A DNA stretch of 64,000 nucleotides from Paraburkholderia youngii (GCF_013366925.1 NZ_JAALDK010000001.1:4829165-4893164), one strand, 5' to 3'. Shown: positions 25,533 through 34,944, counted from the first letter of the stretch. Program-made: numbers and translations. Notes: generated from the sequence alone by a model not told the origin.

Positions 25533-25543
25533 GGCAGGATAGG
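25533..25543 (-). other. Candidate IncP-type nic site of oriT
   Basis: Read on the minus strand the bases are CCTATCCTGCC, the same as the RP4 nic core, where cleavage falls after the G (here between 25535 and 25534). A GCGCC/GGCGC inverted repeat lies just upstream on that strand (around 25548-25564), where RP4 has the TraJ-binding repeat. The traKLM-like genes point away from it on the correct side. Confidence 0.6.
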
Positions 25544-26018
25544 CTTGCGCCGGTTTCGGGCGCCGCACGCGGTACACAACTACAGTGCGACCTCTGCTAT
25601 ATAGCCGACCTCTTGAAGTTGAAAAGCTTACACGGCACGGCAGCGAACAATACCTTCATTTCCGACGACAACGTCCCTGCCCTCGACTTACTGTAAGCGT
25701 GAGAGCACCGACCAACGGCTGCGAGCGTACGAGTGAAGCACTCGAGGAGTGAGCCACATGACAACCTTAGACAGCGCTTCGCAGCGGGGGCCTACCCGAG
25801 ACAACTTGAGCGGCCGCAATTACGTCGCCCGTGCCGCTTGACGTTGTCTGCCCGCTCTTCCCCTGTCGCCGAGGTCGATGCATGACCTTTGGAACGAGCC
25901 TGAACTTGTCGAGTCACCCAACGTTTCGACGCATCAGGAAAATGCATCCAATGTACGCGCGCCTGCGTACAGGGCAAGGAGAGGCTCAGCCTCTCACCTA
26001 ACTGCAACGGAGGTTCTC
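25544..26018. other. Region right of the nic-like site, where traJ would be expected
   Basis: In RP4 traJ and the relaxase gene traI start on this side. I see no relaxase motif or other gene here, so the mobilisation genes appear to have been lost. Confidence 0.4.
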
Positions 26019-26183
26019 ATGCATACCACGCTTATTCGCGCTGCCGTCACGACAGCCCTGATCTGCACTCTACCCATTGCCACCCCCGCCCCGGCGCAAC
26101 TGTCGGCGCGGGACGACGTGAACTCGGCACAGATCCATACACGGTGCGCGCGGATTCGAGACCGCCTGCGTCTGGGGCTGTGA
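26019..26183 (+). pseudogene. Signal-peptide remnant of a secreted protein, possibly TrbJ
   Basis: 54 residues from ATG 26019 with a good GGAGG. MHTTLIRAAVTTALICTLPI plus ATPAPAQ is a clear signal peptide and resembles the start of P-type conjugation protein TrbJ. The reading frame ends 27 residues later in IS66-type DNA. The TrbJ link is tentative. Confidence 0.4.
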
Positions 26184-26931
26184 CGCCAATGCCCCGAGCG
26201 CGTGAAGTGACGCGTGCCTCGCAGCGTCCGCCGTTGCCATCACGCCTGGTCGCGCAGTTGCCCAACGGGGTGAGTCTTGAACTTCCATGTACGCAACAGG
26301 ATACGGCGCTGCTCACAGCGATGATCGACGCATTGAGGAGCCGGTGATGCTGCGCTTCGCTGAAGACCTGCGGGTCTATCTGCATCGCGAGCCGATCGAC
26401 TTCCGGTGCGGTATCAATACCCTTGCCGCCCTGGTTGAGAATTCAATGCGACTGGATCCGCTCGCGCGCGCCGTGTACGCGTTTCGCAACCGTAAATGCA
26501 ACCGGATCAAGCTCCTGTTGTACGAGCGCACGGGCTTCTGGCTGTTGTTGCGCCGGCTCAAGCAGGACCGTTTCGTGTGGCCGCGACGCGATCACGAAGT
26601 GATCGAGCTGACCACACAGCAGCTCCACTGGCCGCTCGATGGCATCGACATCGACGCGCTTCGCCGTCATCCTACACGGCATTACGAGCGCGCCAGCTAG
26701 CCCGGTACGTTGCACGTAAACAACGGCAGGCGCGCCGTTTGCGAAAGTACGTAAACCCGCGGCGCGCCGCAGTTCGCTATCCTGGAGTGCATGAAGAATG
26801 CACTCGACCTCAAGCGCTTACCCCAGGCGGTCCAAGGCTATATCCATGCCCCCATTGAGAACGGGCGACCACTTACTATTGACATTCACATTGGTTGGCA
26901 ACCCCGCCATTTCGCCTTGGGTCAACTGTAG
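26150..26931 (+). mobile_element. IS66-family element remnant
   Basis: In IS66 order: the tail of TnpA (LVAQLPNGVSLELPC up to the stop at 26347), an intact TnpB, and the first 20 or so codons of TnpC from ATG 26791 (MKNALDLKRLPQAVQGYIHA) before the match ends. Most of TnpC and both ends are missing. Confidence 0.8.
26347..26700 (+). CDS. tnpB: IS66 accessory protein TnpB
   Basis: 117 residues with the TnpB hallmarks VYLHREPIDFRCGINTLAAL, AVYAFRNRKCNRIKLLLYER and TGFWLLLRRLKQDRFVWPR. Its ATG overlaps the TGA of the TnpA remnant (TGATG), the usual coupling in IS66. TnpB is needed for transposition but its activity is unclear. With TnpA and TnpC broken, the element cannot move by itself. Confidence 0.88.
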   Translation: MLRFAEDLRVYLHREPIDFRCGINTLAALVENSMRLDPLARAVYAFRNRKCNRIKLLLYERTGFWLLLRRLKQDRFVWPRRDHEVIELTTQQLHWPLDGIDIDALRRHPTRHYERAS

Positions 26932-27017
26932 GCTCGATCCCCGCTGGAACGCGGGGTTGACATCACGCAGGGGTATCGATCGGCGTCGATCTCGGCGGGA
27001 AGCAAGCCGAACGACGC

Positions 27018-27274
27018 GATCCAGTGTCTCTTGATCATGTAATTATCCTTCCCGGGTTGGCGTAAACGGTTCATCCGAATCACGGGAACCGCTCCCGGAT
27101 CGTCTCCACGCCGCAGGCGCGACGGTGTCTCGCGCACTACATGCGCCAACCCCGTCTCTCCACGGGAACTATCACGCGCCTGTCACGCTTTGCCTATGAT
27201 CGAAACAGACATAAACTCTGCCCGGGAATGTTGCGCCGCACAAGTGCCTGGTCGAAGTGACGTACACGCCCCCG
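27018..27274 (+). repeat. Diverged duplicate of a promoter-type region, copy 1
   Basis: This stretch matches 33943-34200 along its whole length with roughly four in five bases identical by eye, including CTATCACGCGCCTGTC and CTTTGCCTATGATCGAAAC. Copy 1 runs from a minus-strand start (MIKRHWIASFG, from 27039) to the leader of the AraC-type gene. Confidence 0.8.
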
Positions 27275-27352
27275 GGCATGGCTGCGATCCTGCAACGCCA
27301 CACTCGGGGTGCACAATCACATTCCTGGAACCGGCATCGAATCGGACTCGTC

Positions 27353-28471
27353 ATGCAGCGCAAAGCAACTCTGAAAACCACGGCAACGCATTTCACCGCC
27401 GCCCGACTATCTGCCGCCTCGCAGCCTCCGACGCTGTCCGCAAAACGCTTCTCGCCGTCGAAGCTCGTCGCCTTGATTGATGCTGCTACGAAATTGGGGC
27501 TGGACGCGAATGCGATACTCGCGGGTACGGGCCTCGATCCCGAGGCGATCGTCGATCCCTTCGCACTCACGTCCTCCCTGCAGTTCCTGACGGCGGCGCG
27601 AAACGCAGTCCGTCTCCATGCCCATTCCGACCTTGGTATGCGGGTGGGGTGCCTGCTGCACGCCTCAAGCTACGGGATGCTTGGCTACGCGATGCTATGC
27701 TCCGAAACCATGGCTCAGGCCTTTGATTCAGCGGTCAAGTTTCATCAGCTCGCCAACGGCATGCTCGACATTCGCTGGGCCAAACAGGGTGACACGGCTT
27801 CTTGGTTCTTTCCCTCCCGCGAAGAGGTCATGTTGCCGGAACTCGACACGTCGCTGCATCAATTCCTGATCGACCTGCAGTTTGCGGTACACGTGACCGT
27901 CATCAAGGACGTCATGGGGGGATGGTGCGTGCCAGCGCGTGCACAATTCTCTAGAGATCAACCGGCGCATGCGGCGCTGCTGTCCCAGGCGCTCGAGTGC
28001 CCGGTCGCGTTCGACCAACCGGCTAACGTGCTGAGCTACCCGGCGGCGTGGCTGTCGCGCGCGCCGCAGCTCGCCCACCCGATCACGGCCGCGCAGGTAT
28101 CGTCGCAGTGCGCGCAACTGCTCGAAGAACGCCGCACTCAGTCTGCGATCACACGGCGCGTTTACGAGGAATTGACGCGGACCCCAGGGCGGTTTCCCGA
28201 AATTGAGGCAATCGCCGAGGGCCTGTGCATGAGCGCGCGCACGCTGCACCGGAAACTCCATGCTGCGGGCACGTCGTACAGTGAACTTCTCATGCATGTG
28301 CGCAAGGCGCTTGCAATCGATTACCTCGACACGACCACGCTAAGCATCGAAGATATCGCTCAGGCCCTGAGCTTCAGCGATGCGGTGAGTTTCCGGCACG
28401 CCTTCAAGCGTTGGACCGGCAAGAGCCCGAGCGAAGTGCGCCACAATCGAGGAAAGGAAGCGCCGCCGTAA
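27353..28471 (+). CDS. AraC-family regulator with arabinose_bd-type N-terminus
   Basis: 372 residues if started at ATG 27353; an in-frame start at 27257 is possible and neither has a strong ribosome binding site. Residues about 60-240 match the ligand domain found in OruR/ArgR-like AraC proteins (LHAHSDLGMRVGCLLHASSYG, MLGYAMLCSETMAQAFDSAV). The C-terminal double helix-turn-helix is plain: AEGLCMSARTLHRKLHAAG and IAQALSFSDAVSFRHAFKRW followed by GKSPSEVR. It would activate a nearby catabolic operon, but the leftward gene it faced has been replaced by the IS66 remnant. Confidence 0.9.
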   Translation: MQRKATLKTTATHFTAARLSAASQPPTLSAKRFSPSKLVALIDAATKLGLDANAILAGTGLDPEAIVDPFALTSSLQFLTAARNAVRLHAHSDLGMRVGCLLHASSYGMLGYAMLCSETMAQAFDSAVKFHQLANGMLDIRWAKQGDTASWFFPSREEVMLPELDTSLHQFLIDLQFAVHVTVIKDVMGGWCVPARAQFSRDQPAHAALLSQALECPVAFDQPANVLSYPAAWLSRAPQLAHPITAAQVSSQCAQLLEERRTQSAITRRVYEELTRTPGRFPEIEAIAEGLCMSARTLHRKLHAAGTSYSELLMHVRKALAIDYLDTTTLSIEDIAQALSFSDAVSFRHAFKRWTGKSPSEVRHNRGKEAPP

Positions 28472-29309
28472 GGGGCGGCGCCTGCCCGACGTCCCCGCTC
28501 CTCCCGCCGGCCGGACCCGCCATCTCGCCGTGAATGCCGCGGTGCAGCGGCCCCGGGCGCTACCAGGCCCTTGCCACCGCCCCGGCCTATGAAACGATGA
28601 CAGCGTGGGGGGACCCCCTGCCATGGTGAAGCGGGGCTTTGTCGCGACAACGGTCGAAGCTTGAACAAGGTTTAATATGAATAGGACTACTTATCGTGAC
28701 AACAAGTAGAACAGCTCTATGGGAATCTGTCCGGCGCCGTTGTCTTTCGGCGATCATATGCGCCATCTTGATGCCACCAGGCAGGTACTGGAACAACGAA
28801 GAATGCTTGAACTCAAGCATAGCAAACGTCAAAAGCGATGGTGCGAGACGAGTCACCGTCAAGCGCACATTATGCGGCATAGAGTAGGCGGTAAAGCTCG
28901 CTTTCGATCTGGACATGTGCAGCCGGTAACGGGTGGGTGTGGAGCTCCGGAAATGACGTGCCTCTCTCGATTGACGGTTCATTTCGGTCAGGGGTTGTCG
29001 TACTGGACGTGCTCCATTCCATTGAGCACGTAGTGTCGTGATCAACGTGGCCGCGCCGACATCAGTACCGTGCCCAACAGTGCCGTGACCGAAGGCGCGG
29101 CGGTGTAACGCCAACTACGCCTGGAACTGTGCTCTGCTCGAACTCGCCCAGCTGTGCCTCACACGGCCCGGCGATCGCACGTAACGTTCTGCCCAGTCCG
29201 CTTGCAGGGCGAAGAGCGCCCCGGCGCCGTGCTCGAAAAGTTCAGCAACAACGTGCCGCCGCCAATTCAACCCGCCCCGTCTACGGGCTTAGCTAATGGA
29301 GGGCGTCTA
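28472..29309. other. Non-coding region between the AraC gene and the fdhD relic
   Basis: Over 800 bases. Long open frames exist on both strands (for example 28587-29114 minus) but I recognise no protein in them, and none has a good ribosome binding site. A GC-rich stretch follows the AraC stop; the rest shows no repeat or RNA. Confidence 0.4.
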
Positions 29310-30201
29310 GTGTCCGAGAATTCGATCGCGGAAAGTACCGGTAGCCTGCCGTGCAGGAGAGTGCGCCATAGGCAAGGCACGACTACGACGAGTGTCGATC
29401 GCGTTGTCGAGGAGATCCCGGTCGCCCTCGTCTTCAACGGAATTTCCCACGCGGTCATGATGGCGACGCCAATCGATCTCGAACTATTCGCGCTTGGCTT
29501 CGCCCTGAGCGAGGGGATCGTCGAACGCGCATCCGACGTGTTCGATCTGGAAGCGGTCACCCATCGTGATAGCGTTGAAGTTAATCTGTCCGTGTCGCAA
29601 GAGGCATTCATGGTCCTCAAGAACAGGCGCCGCGCACTCGCCGGCCGTTCAGGACGTGGCGTCTGCGGCACCGAAAGCATCGCGCTGCTCGACCTCCATC
29701 CAGAACCCATATGCATGCCCCTGACCGGGACACCCATTGCAGCCCGAGCCGTCGCCCGCGCCGTGCCCGAGTTGCCCGCGCACCAGACCCTGATGCGCGA
29801 GACCGGAGGCATCCACGCGGCCGCATGGTGTAGCCGTGCTGGCGAACCGTTGCATGTTTTCGAGGACGTCGGGCGTCACAATGCGCTCGACAAAATTGAT
29901 TGGCTGGCTTGCCCGAACTCGGACCGATACGGCTTCCGGTTTCCTGTTCCTTTCGAGCCGCGCAAGCTTCGAACCGGTTCGCAAGGCGGCCCGCATGCAC
30001 GTGCCCGCGTTGGCAACGATTTCCGCGCCCACCTCTCTCGCCATCCAGGTCGCCCAACGGGCTGGCATCCGCCAGCTCAGCTTCTGCCCCGGCGACGGCT
30101 TCGTCGATACGTCGCGCCTTATCAGGACCTCAAACAGGAGTTCGGGCTCGGTCACTACGAAGGGCGTGGCTGAGATGGCTTTCACCACCTCGCCATGCTG
30201 A
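29310..30201 (+). pseudogene. fdhD: Frameshifted fdhD-like gene
   Basis: GTG 29310 with GGAGGG six bases upstream opens a frame whose product matches the intact FdhD at 39714-40547 (EEIPVALVFNGISHAVMMAT, FALSEGIVERASDVFD, VFEDVGRHNALDK). An extra A in the run at 29892-29895 shifts the frame; the remaining FdhD sequence (IGWLARTRTDTASGFLFLSS and onward) continues in the +1-shifted frame to 30201. The cysteine pair of FdhD is also damaged: the first Cys of CGVCG is Arg (29655-29657). So the copy is broken twice. FdhD delivers sulfur to the molybdenum cofactor of formate dehydrogenases. Confidence 0.85.
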
Positions 30202-30369
30202 GTATCGCTGCATATGGGTTTCTGATGGCTCAGCGACTCAAGATGGAATCAGATTCAGGCGATAAAAAAATGACTATGTCCCGGTGTCGTGTCGAGGAGA
30301 ATGTACTGGCACGCGCTTGCACACAACGCAGTTACCCGCGTAATACCCTGTTTCCCGTTTGACCCGACG

Positions 30370-30765
30370 ATGAAGCCAAAAATGAACAGCAAAACCGAAA
30401 CGCAATCGCGCGGCAAACTTCTGTTGAAAGCGATCCTGGTCGTCGCCACCATCGGCGCCGGCACCGCTGCAGGGGCTCCCAATGTCGGTCTCGATGAATC
30501 GTTGAGGTCAAGCGCCGATGACCAGGGCGCTGAGGTCGTCAGGCTGGGGCGTCGCTACATGATGCCGTCACGCACCCTAAGCGATGGCGCGCGCGAACCC
30601 GTCAGTCCTCCAGCGACAGAAGCGCCTCGAACCGTGTATTTGCCGGGCGCCCAAACGTTCCTCGATACGGCATTCGAGCCCGGTGAAGCAAGGAACCGCT
30701 ATGGTGCTGGCAGCTTCGCAAGCACGGCGCTGGGATCGACCGCCTCAGTGCCACGGGGCTTGTAA
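30370..30765 (+). CDS. Hypothetical exported protein
   Basis: 131 residues from ATG 30370. Residues 13-35 (RGKLLLKAILVVATIGAGTA) form a signal peptide or membrane anchor; the rest is hydrophilic with RRYMMPSRTLSDGAREPVSP and no domain I recognise. The ribosome binding site is weak. It may be a genuine small exported protein or remnant. Confidence 0.4.
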   Translation: MKPKMNSKTETQSRGKLLLKAILVVATIGAGTAAGAPNVGLDESLRSSADDQGAEVVRLGRRYMMPSRTLSDGAREPVSPPATEAPRTVYLPGAQTFLDTAFEPGEARNRYGAGSFASTALGSTASVPRGL

Positions 30766-30829
30766 GGACTCGCCGCAGCGCTCGCCGCCTGGTGTGCCCA
30801 GACTACTCATGTGTGGTCAATGAACAGGG

Positions 30830-31264
30830 TCATCGGGGAAGATTGGCATTTTCATGCGAAGCGCAAGAGCGCCGCGGCATTGGGCGATAATTGTGGGTCA
30901 TCATGCTGTTGCGTGACTGCACCGCGATCGCAGCACAGATCACCGCAAAGACTACCAAAGCGGCCATGAGGCCCGCTCGCAAACCCTCAGGGCTATCGCC
31001 GTCATAGCTGGTGCCGCGATCGCTTCGTGAACGGCACAGTTCGATGACCTTTTCAAGTCGGTGGCTTCGGGCCGGCTGTACCGGAATTTGCGCCGCCGTC
31101 GCCATGATCCACTTTTTGAACGCAATAACCGCGTCATCCTCCGCGCGATCACGGTTCACGACAAGCACGTAATCGGGTCCGCACAACACCGGCCCTGATA
31201 TCGGACACACGAGGCGCCCTGTTGCGATCTCGCGTTCAATGAGCGGCAGAGACGCCAACATCAC
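30830..31264 (-). pseudogene. LysR-type regulator, C-terminal relic
   Basis: MLASLPLIEREIATGRLVCP, then GPDYVLVVNRDRAEDDAVIA and FKKWIMATA is the end of a LysR/GcvA-type effector-binding domain. No helix-turn-helix part is present upstream, and the frame continues past the usual LysR end into unrelated sequence with a hydrophobic helix. Confidence 0.65.
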
Positions 31265-31274
31265 GCCAAGACCT

Positions 31275-31478
31275 TCAGCAGCCGTGCCCAGTTGGAGAAA
31301 AACTGATCGAAGTTAAGATGGCAGCTCTCCCGCAAACCTGCGGCGCTCGTTTGCACGATATTCGGTGGACGTGGTCGAGAAGCCTGCGGAATAGCTTGGC
31401 GAGCCCACAACACCGCGCGACCTTGTCCACCGGCAGATCGACTTCGATCAGCAGACGGAAGCACATGTCGATGCGCAA
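31275..31478 (-). pseudogene. Regulator-like relic
   Basis: RLLIEVDLPVDKVARCCGLA followed by RRLLDHVHRI looks like a helix-turn-helix of a GlxA/AraC-type protein, cut on both sides. Frames change between neighbouring pieces, as expected for decayed genes. Confidence 0.4.
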
Positions 31479-31554
31479 TACAGCAGATAATCCGATGGCG
31501 TAAGCCCGAGTGCTTCTACATCGTGCAGAAGCTGCGCAAGTGCCGGAAGATGCA

Positions 31555-31967
31555 TTAATGTCTCCGAGGTGATGCCGCCGAGGGTCGGCTCGAGCATGGC
31601 GTTGGCTTCGACGAGCTTGTCTGGATCGGTCTCCAAAGCCCGATGTCCAACTCGTCGATGCCGGCGAACTTTTTGAAGAGGTAGCCCTTGCCTTCCATCA
31701 CCGGCGTGGCCGCGAGCGGGCCGATGTTGCTGAGACCGAGCCCGGGCGTGCCTTTGGTCACGACGCCCACGAGATTGCTGCGTGAGGTGTACTTCTGCGC
31801 GTCGAGCGGATCGGCATGGATCGCCTCACAGGCCGCGGCGACACCTGGCGAACACGCGAGCGAAAGATCGACCTGGTTGTAGAGCGGTTTGGTGGGCGTG
31901 TCGAAGTCTTGCCGGGCTTCGGATTCTGGGGTTACGCGAGCGCGCTTTGCTTAAACTGTTTGCTCAT
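31555..31967 (-). pseudogene. maeB: NADP-dependent malic enzyme, broken N-terminal piece
   Basis: From ATG 31967 the minus strand reads MSKQFKQSALA then a stop where homologues have Tyr, followed in shifting frames by PTKPLYNQVDLSLACSPGVA, SRSNLVGVVTKGT, GLGLSNIGPLAATPVMEGKG and LFKKFAGIDELDI. A further shift near 31640 leads to ETDPDKLVEANAMLEPTLGG. These are the first 150 or so residues of MaeB-type malic enzyme, which oxidatively decarboxylates malate to pyruvate. The rest of the 750-residue enzyme is absent. Confidence 0.85.
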
Positions 31968-31987
31968 GAAAACTCTTGCCTCGTTGA

Positions 31988-32329
31988 TCAATTGGCATCC
32001 CTGCACACCGGTCGAGGTGCGGAGTGGTACGCAGGAAACGTCGTTTGCACGGGTAATCGGCCTGGCGTAACCGTCGTGCCCGTCACCCACGTCATCTCGT
32101 TCAGCCGGGCCGCGATCGTGTGCAGCGTCGCCAAGGGGATCGCTCCAAACGAGACGGTGAAATCGGCATGGTCGCGAGCCTGTCCGGTCGAGATCTTCAC
32201 GTGCCGGATCTCGCCCGCGATCGGCATGAGCACCTGCCACAGCGCGGCAACCCTCATGTTGTGGATCTCCGCGCGGACATTGAGTTGCCGCTGGCCGACG
32301 ACCAGCGCCTCCTGATCATGAGCTGTCAT
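31988..32329 (-). CDS. Small ACT-like protein of unknown function, probably 3'-altered
   Basis: 113 residues. RQLNVRAEIHNMRVAALWQV, IAGEIRHVKIST and DHADFTVSFGAIPLATLHTI suggest a beta-alpha-beta ACT-like fold of the kind in small regulatory subunits. The end after residue 90 does not continue the pattern and the gene abuts the malic enzyme relic, so the C-terminus may not be native. I cannot name a partner enzyme. Confidence 0.4.
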   Translation of the reverse strand: MTAHDQEALVVGQRQLNVRAEIHNMRVAALWQVLMPIAGEIRHVKISTGQARDHADFTVSFGAIPLATLHTIAARLNEMTWVTGTTVTPGRLPVQTTFPAYHSAPRPVCRDAN

Positions 32330-32472
32330 TGATTTTATGGAAGATTGTCAAACAGGAATGCGTGCCCTGTGTTCAGGGCTGGTGGTGCAATTCATCATCG
32401 CGGCACATTGGGCGAACCGCACCGCCCGGTATACGCGCTGGCCTGCCTGCACTTCCAGTCGTACGGCCCCGT

Positions 32473-32751
32473 TCACTCCGCGGGAGGACACGCGTCCTCC
32501 GGCGCAGTCGCTATCATCTCCCGGGCACGAGGCCCTGGCGCGCTGCACTGCCCGTCAGGTTGGGCCGTTCCGCGCCGGCCGGTGCCAGTGGCGACGCTCG
32601 CACCGTTCTCAGGGCAAGCCACATTTCCCAGCCTGCGAATGCCAAGTACCCTCGCTCGATGTCTTTCGCGCCGGTAGTGAGCCAGCACCATCGGAAGCGC
32701 AACGGCGAGTGTCGATATGCCGATCGCCAGACCAATCCATACTTGATCCAT
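32473..32751 (-). CDS. Possible small membrane protein
   Basis: 92 residues from ATG 32751: MDQVWIGLAIGISTLAVALP is a likely membrane helix followed by a basic stretch (RRERHRARVLGIRR). It could be a real small membrane protein upstream of nothing recognisable, or chance; no good ribosome binding site. Confidence 0.3.
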   Translation of the reverse strand: MDQVWIGLAIGISTLAVALPMVLAHYRRERHRARVLGIRRLGNVACPENGASVATGTGRRGTAQPDGQCSAPGPRAREMIATAPEDACPPAE

Positions 32752-32898
32752 ACTTGACCTATTCCATTCCTCAAATCCACAACCGTGGCTGTGTGACCAC
32801 GCAACGCGCACGGAAACCTCGCGAACTCGTACGGATATGCAAGACCCTGGAAAGGTGGCCTGGAAGTCGTCTCCGACACCCAGGCCCGACATCCGTGC

Positions 32899-33642
32899 TT
32901 ATTGCATATGCTGGCCGCCATTGATGGGGATGTTCGCGCCAGTCACGAAGCCCGCGTCGTCCGAGCACATGAACAGGATCAGCGCGGCAACTTCGTCCGG
33001 ATTGCCAAGACGGCCCATCGGGATCTGCGGCAGGATCTTCGTGTCAAGAATCTCCTGCGGAATGGCGGTGACCATCTTCGTCGCGAGATAGCCCGGCGAA
33101 ATTGTGTTCACCGTCACGCCCTTGCGAGCGACTTCCAGTGCGAGCGACTTCGTGAAACCGTGCAGGCCGGCCTTCGCCGCCGCATAGTTGGTCTGGCCCA
33201 CGGCGCCCTTGGAGCCGTTCACCGACGAAATATTGATGATGCGGCCCCAGCCATGCTCGACCATCGCGTCGCACAGCGGCTTCGACATGTTGAAGACCGA
33301 ATCCAAATTGGTGCGCAGGACCGCATCCCAATTGACCTTCTCCATCTTCTTGAAGGTCATGTCCCGCGTAATGCCGGCATTGTTGACCAGAATGTCGACG
33401 GGACCAACTTCGTTCTTGATCTTCTGCGCACCGCGCTGGCACGAATCGTAGTCGGCCACGTCGATGGAATAGGCGTGGAAAGCGCGTCCCGTCTCCCTCA
33501 TTCTGGCCAGCCAGTCCTCTGCGCCTGCGTTATCCGGCGAGTGCGTGACGACTACCGTATAGCCTGCGTCGTACAGCCGTACGCTGATGGCCTCACCGAG
33601 ACCGCCCATTCCGCCCGTCACCAATGCAATTCGCTTAGTCAT
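32899..33642 (-). CDS. phaB: Acetoacetyl-CoA reductase
   Basis: 247 residues, the normal length. PhaB reduces acetoacetyl-CoA to (R)-3-hydroxybutyryl-CoA with NADPH in polyhydroxybutyrate synthesis. It is a classical short-chain dehydrogenase: cofactor site TGGMGGLG (10-17), NNAGITRD (88-95), catalytic Ser in NISSVNG (138-144), Tyr153 and Lys157 in TNYAAAKAG, and the PhaB-typical KGAVGQTNYAA and GGQHMQ end. No phaA or phaC gene is adjacent, so it is an isolated paralogue among gene remnants. The gene itself looks intact. Confidence 0.94.
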   Translation of the reverse strand: MTKRIALVTGGMGGLGEAISVRLYDAGYTVVVTHSPDNAGAEDWLARMRETGRAFHAYSIDVADYDSCQRGAQKIKNEVGPVDILVNNAGITRDMTFKKMEKVNWDAVLRTNLDSVFNMSKPLCDAMVEHGWGRIINISSVNGSKGAVGQTNYAAAKAGLHGFTKSLALEVARKGVTVNTISPGYLATKMVTAIPQEILDTKILPQIPMGRLGNPDEVAALILFMCSDDAGFVTGANIPINGGQHMQ

Positions 33643-33942
33643 CGTTTATACCTGCGAGAGTGAACCGCATATAAAAAATTCGACGCGACCAGCCAACGAG
33701 AGCAGTCGCATCCGTCACCGCCGCGCTTCAATGCCTCTGGTTGATCCGGAAACCTTGCACACGTCGGCCAAAAATGGCACCTTCCTGCTGGCGCCTGAAA
33801 ACGTATGCCTGACTCGCGGCTCGCGAATCATCGCAAACGTATGCAGCTCCGGGCAAGCCGCGCTTCGATCACGTTAGGTTGGCGCGAGCGCCACACTCTT
33901 GCCGCCGCCGATGCACAGCGAAGCCACGCTGCTCTCTGCATC

Positions 33943-34200
33943 GATCCAGTGTCTCTGGATCACGCAATTATCCTTCGGGGTTGGCACAAACGGATCACCC
34001 GAATCCCGGGAACCGCTCCCGCATCGTCTTCACGCCCAAGGCACGACGATATCTCGCGTACTACATGCGCCAACCGTCTCTCCGTGGGAACTATCACGCG
34101 CCTGTCGCGCTTTGCCTATGATCGAAACCGACAGAAAATCTGTCCGGGAACGTTGCGGCGCCCACGCATCCAATCGAAGTAACGTACACGCCCCGGCGGA
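33943..34200 (+). repeat. Diverged duplicate of a promoter-type region, copy 2
   Basis: Counterpart of 27018-27274. It keeps the minus-strand start-like sequence (RHWI) and the plus-strand start of the AraC leader (TYTP), but both flanking genes are missing here. Confidence 0.8.
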
Positions 34201-34257
34201 TGTGGTTCATATAGCGACCTACGAATCGGTGAGAGTGGCGGGGGCTGACCAATTCGG

Positions 34258-34378
34258 GGGCCCGATCTCGTCGAGATGATGGTTGAAGATGACGGTTGAG
34301 CGAGGGTTGTCGCTCGCTCACACGACGATCCTGCGTTGGATTCGGCGCAATCCGATCGAGTTCGCGACGGCCTGCTGA
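34258..34378 (+). pseudogene. IS6-family transposase N-terminal relic
   Basis: RDLVEMM in one frame and TVERGLSLAHTTILRWIRR in the next correspond to the helix-turn-helix start of IS6-type transposases. One or more frameshifts and an early stop break it. Confidence 0.6.
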
Positions 34379-34493
34379 AGGGAGCTGAATACGCCACGCA
34401 ATATAAACTTGGTCAAGAGTGCCATATACCTTGTATTCCGACAGCCTCGCGACACAGCGTTTGATTTCGTCCGCATCGAGAGGCGATACGCGG

Positions 34494-34661
34494 CCAATCT
34501 GGGAACTCTACAACCACTATGTACCGCTTAAGAAGCTCAAGGCACGGAGCGTTGCCGCATATGCGCAGCGTGTGCGCCCGGAAGGCGGCGGCGATTATGC
34601 TTCGGCCAACGGTGGCTTCGACCAACTCGGGTATGGCACGTTGACGTACACCCTCAAGTGA
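34494..34661 (+). pseudogene. Alginate lyase C-terminal relic
   Basis: WELYNHYVPLKKL, then AAYAQRVRPEGGGDYASANG and GFDQLGYGTLTYTLK match the last 55 residues of alginate lyase family proteins. The catalytic (alpha/alpha)6 domain is absent; the sequence before 34494 does not match. Confidence 0.55.
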
Positions 34662-34793
34662 CTGATCCGCCTGGTTTCCAAACCAGATCTAGCGCCGGAT
34701 TTCCGGCGTTTGCCCCGCTTGGTTCCTTGCCTTCACTCAATAGGCCATTTATACGGGACTTCCACATAAGCACGCGAATTTTCTCAACGCTCG

Positions 34794-34944
34794 AGCGAGA
34801 TCGCCGTGCCGACTTTCGTCTCGACCCTCTCCATCTGTATCGTGTTCGTGCAGATGTTCCTGCTCTCGGGCGTCGCCATCTGACGGCCCCGTTCGACGGC
34901 GTCATCACCGTGCGCAACGTCAACGTGGGCGCGCTCGTCGTAGG
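34794..34944 (+). pseudogene. RND efflux pump relics (permease and adaptor pieces)
   Basis: EIAVPTFVSTLSICIVFVQM then FLLSGVA is a membrane segment typical of RND permeases. It runs directly, with a frame change near 34879, into LTAPFDGVITVRNVNVGALV, which is typical of HlyD/AcrA-type adaptors. Two unrelated pump pieces have been joined by deletion. Confidence 0.6.

Noticed and set aside
26778..26785. TATCCTGG in the IS66 remnant as a second nic-like core
   Set aside because: It lacks the CC before and after, has no adjacent inverted repeat and lies in transposon DNA.
28587..29114. 175-codon minus-strand frame between AraC and the fdhD relic as a gene
   Set aside because: No ribosome binding site, no recognisable motif, and composition typical of non-coding GC-rich DNA.
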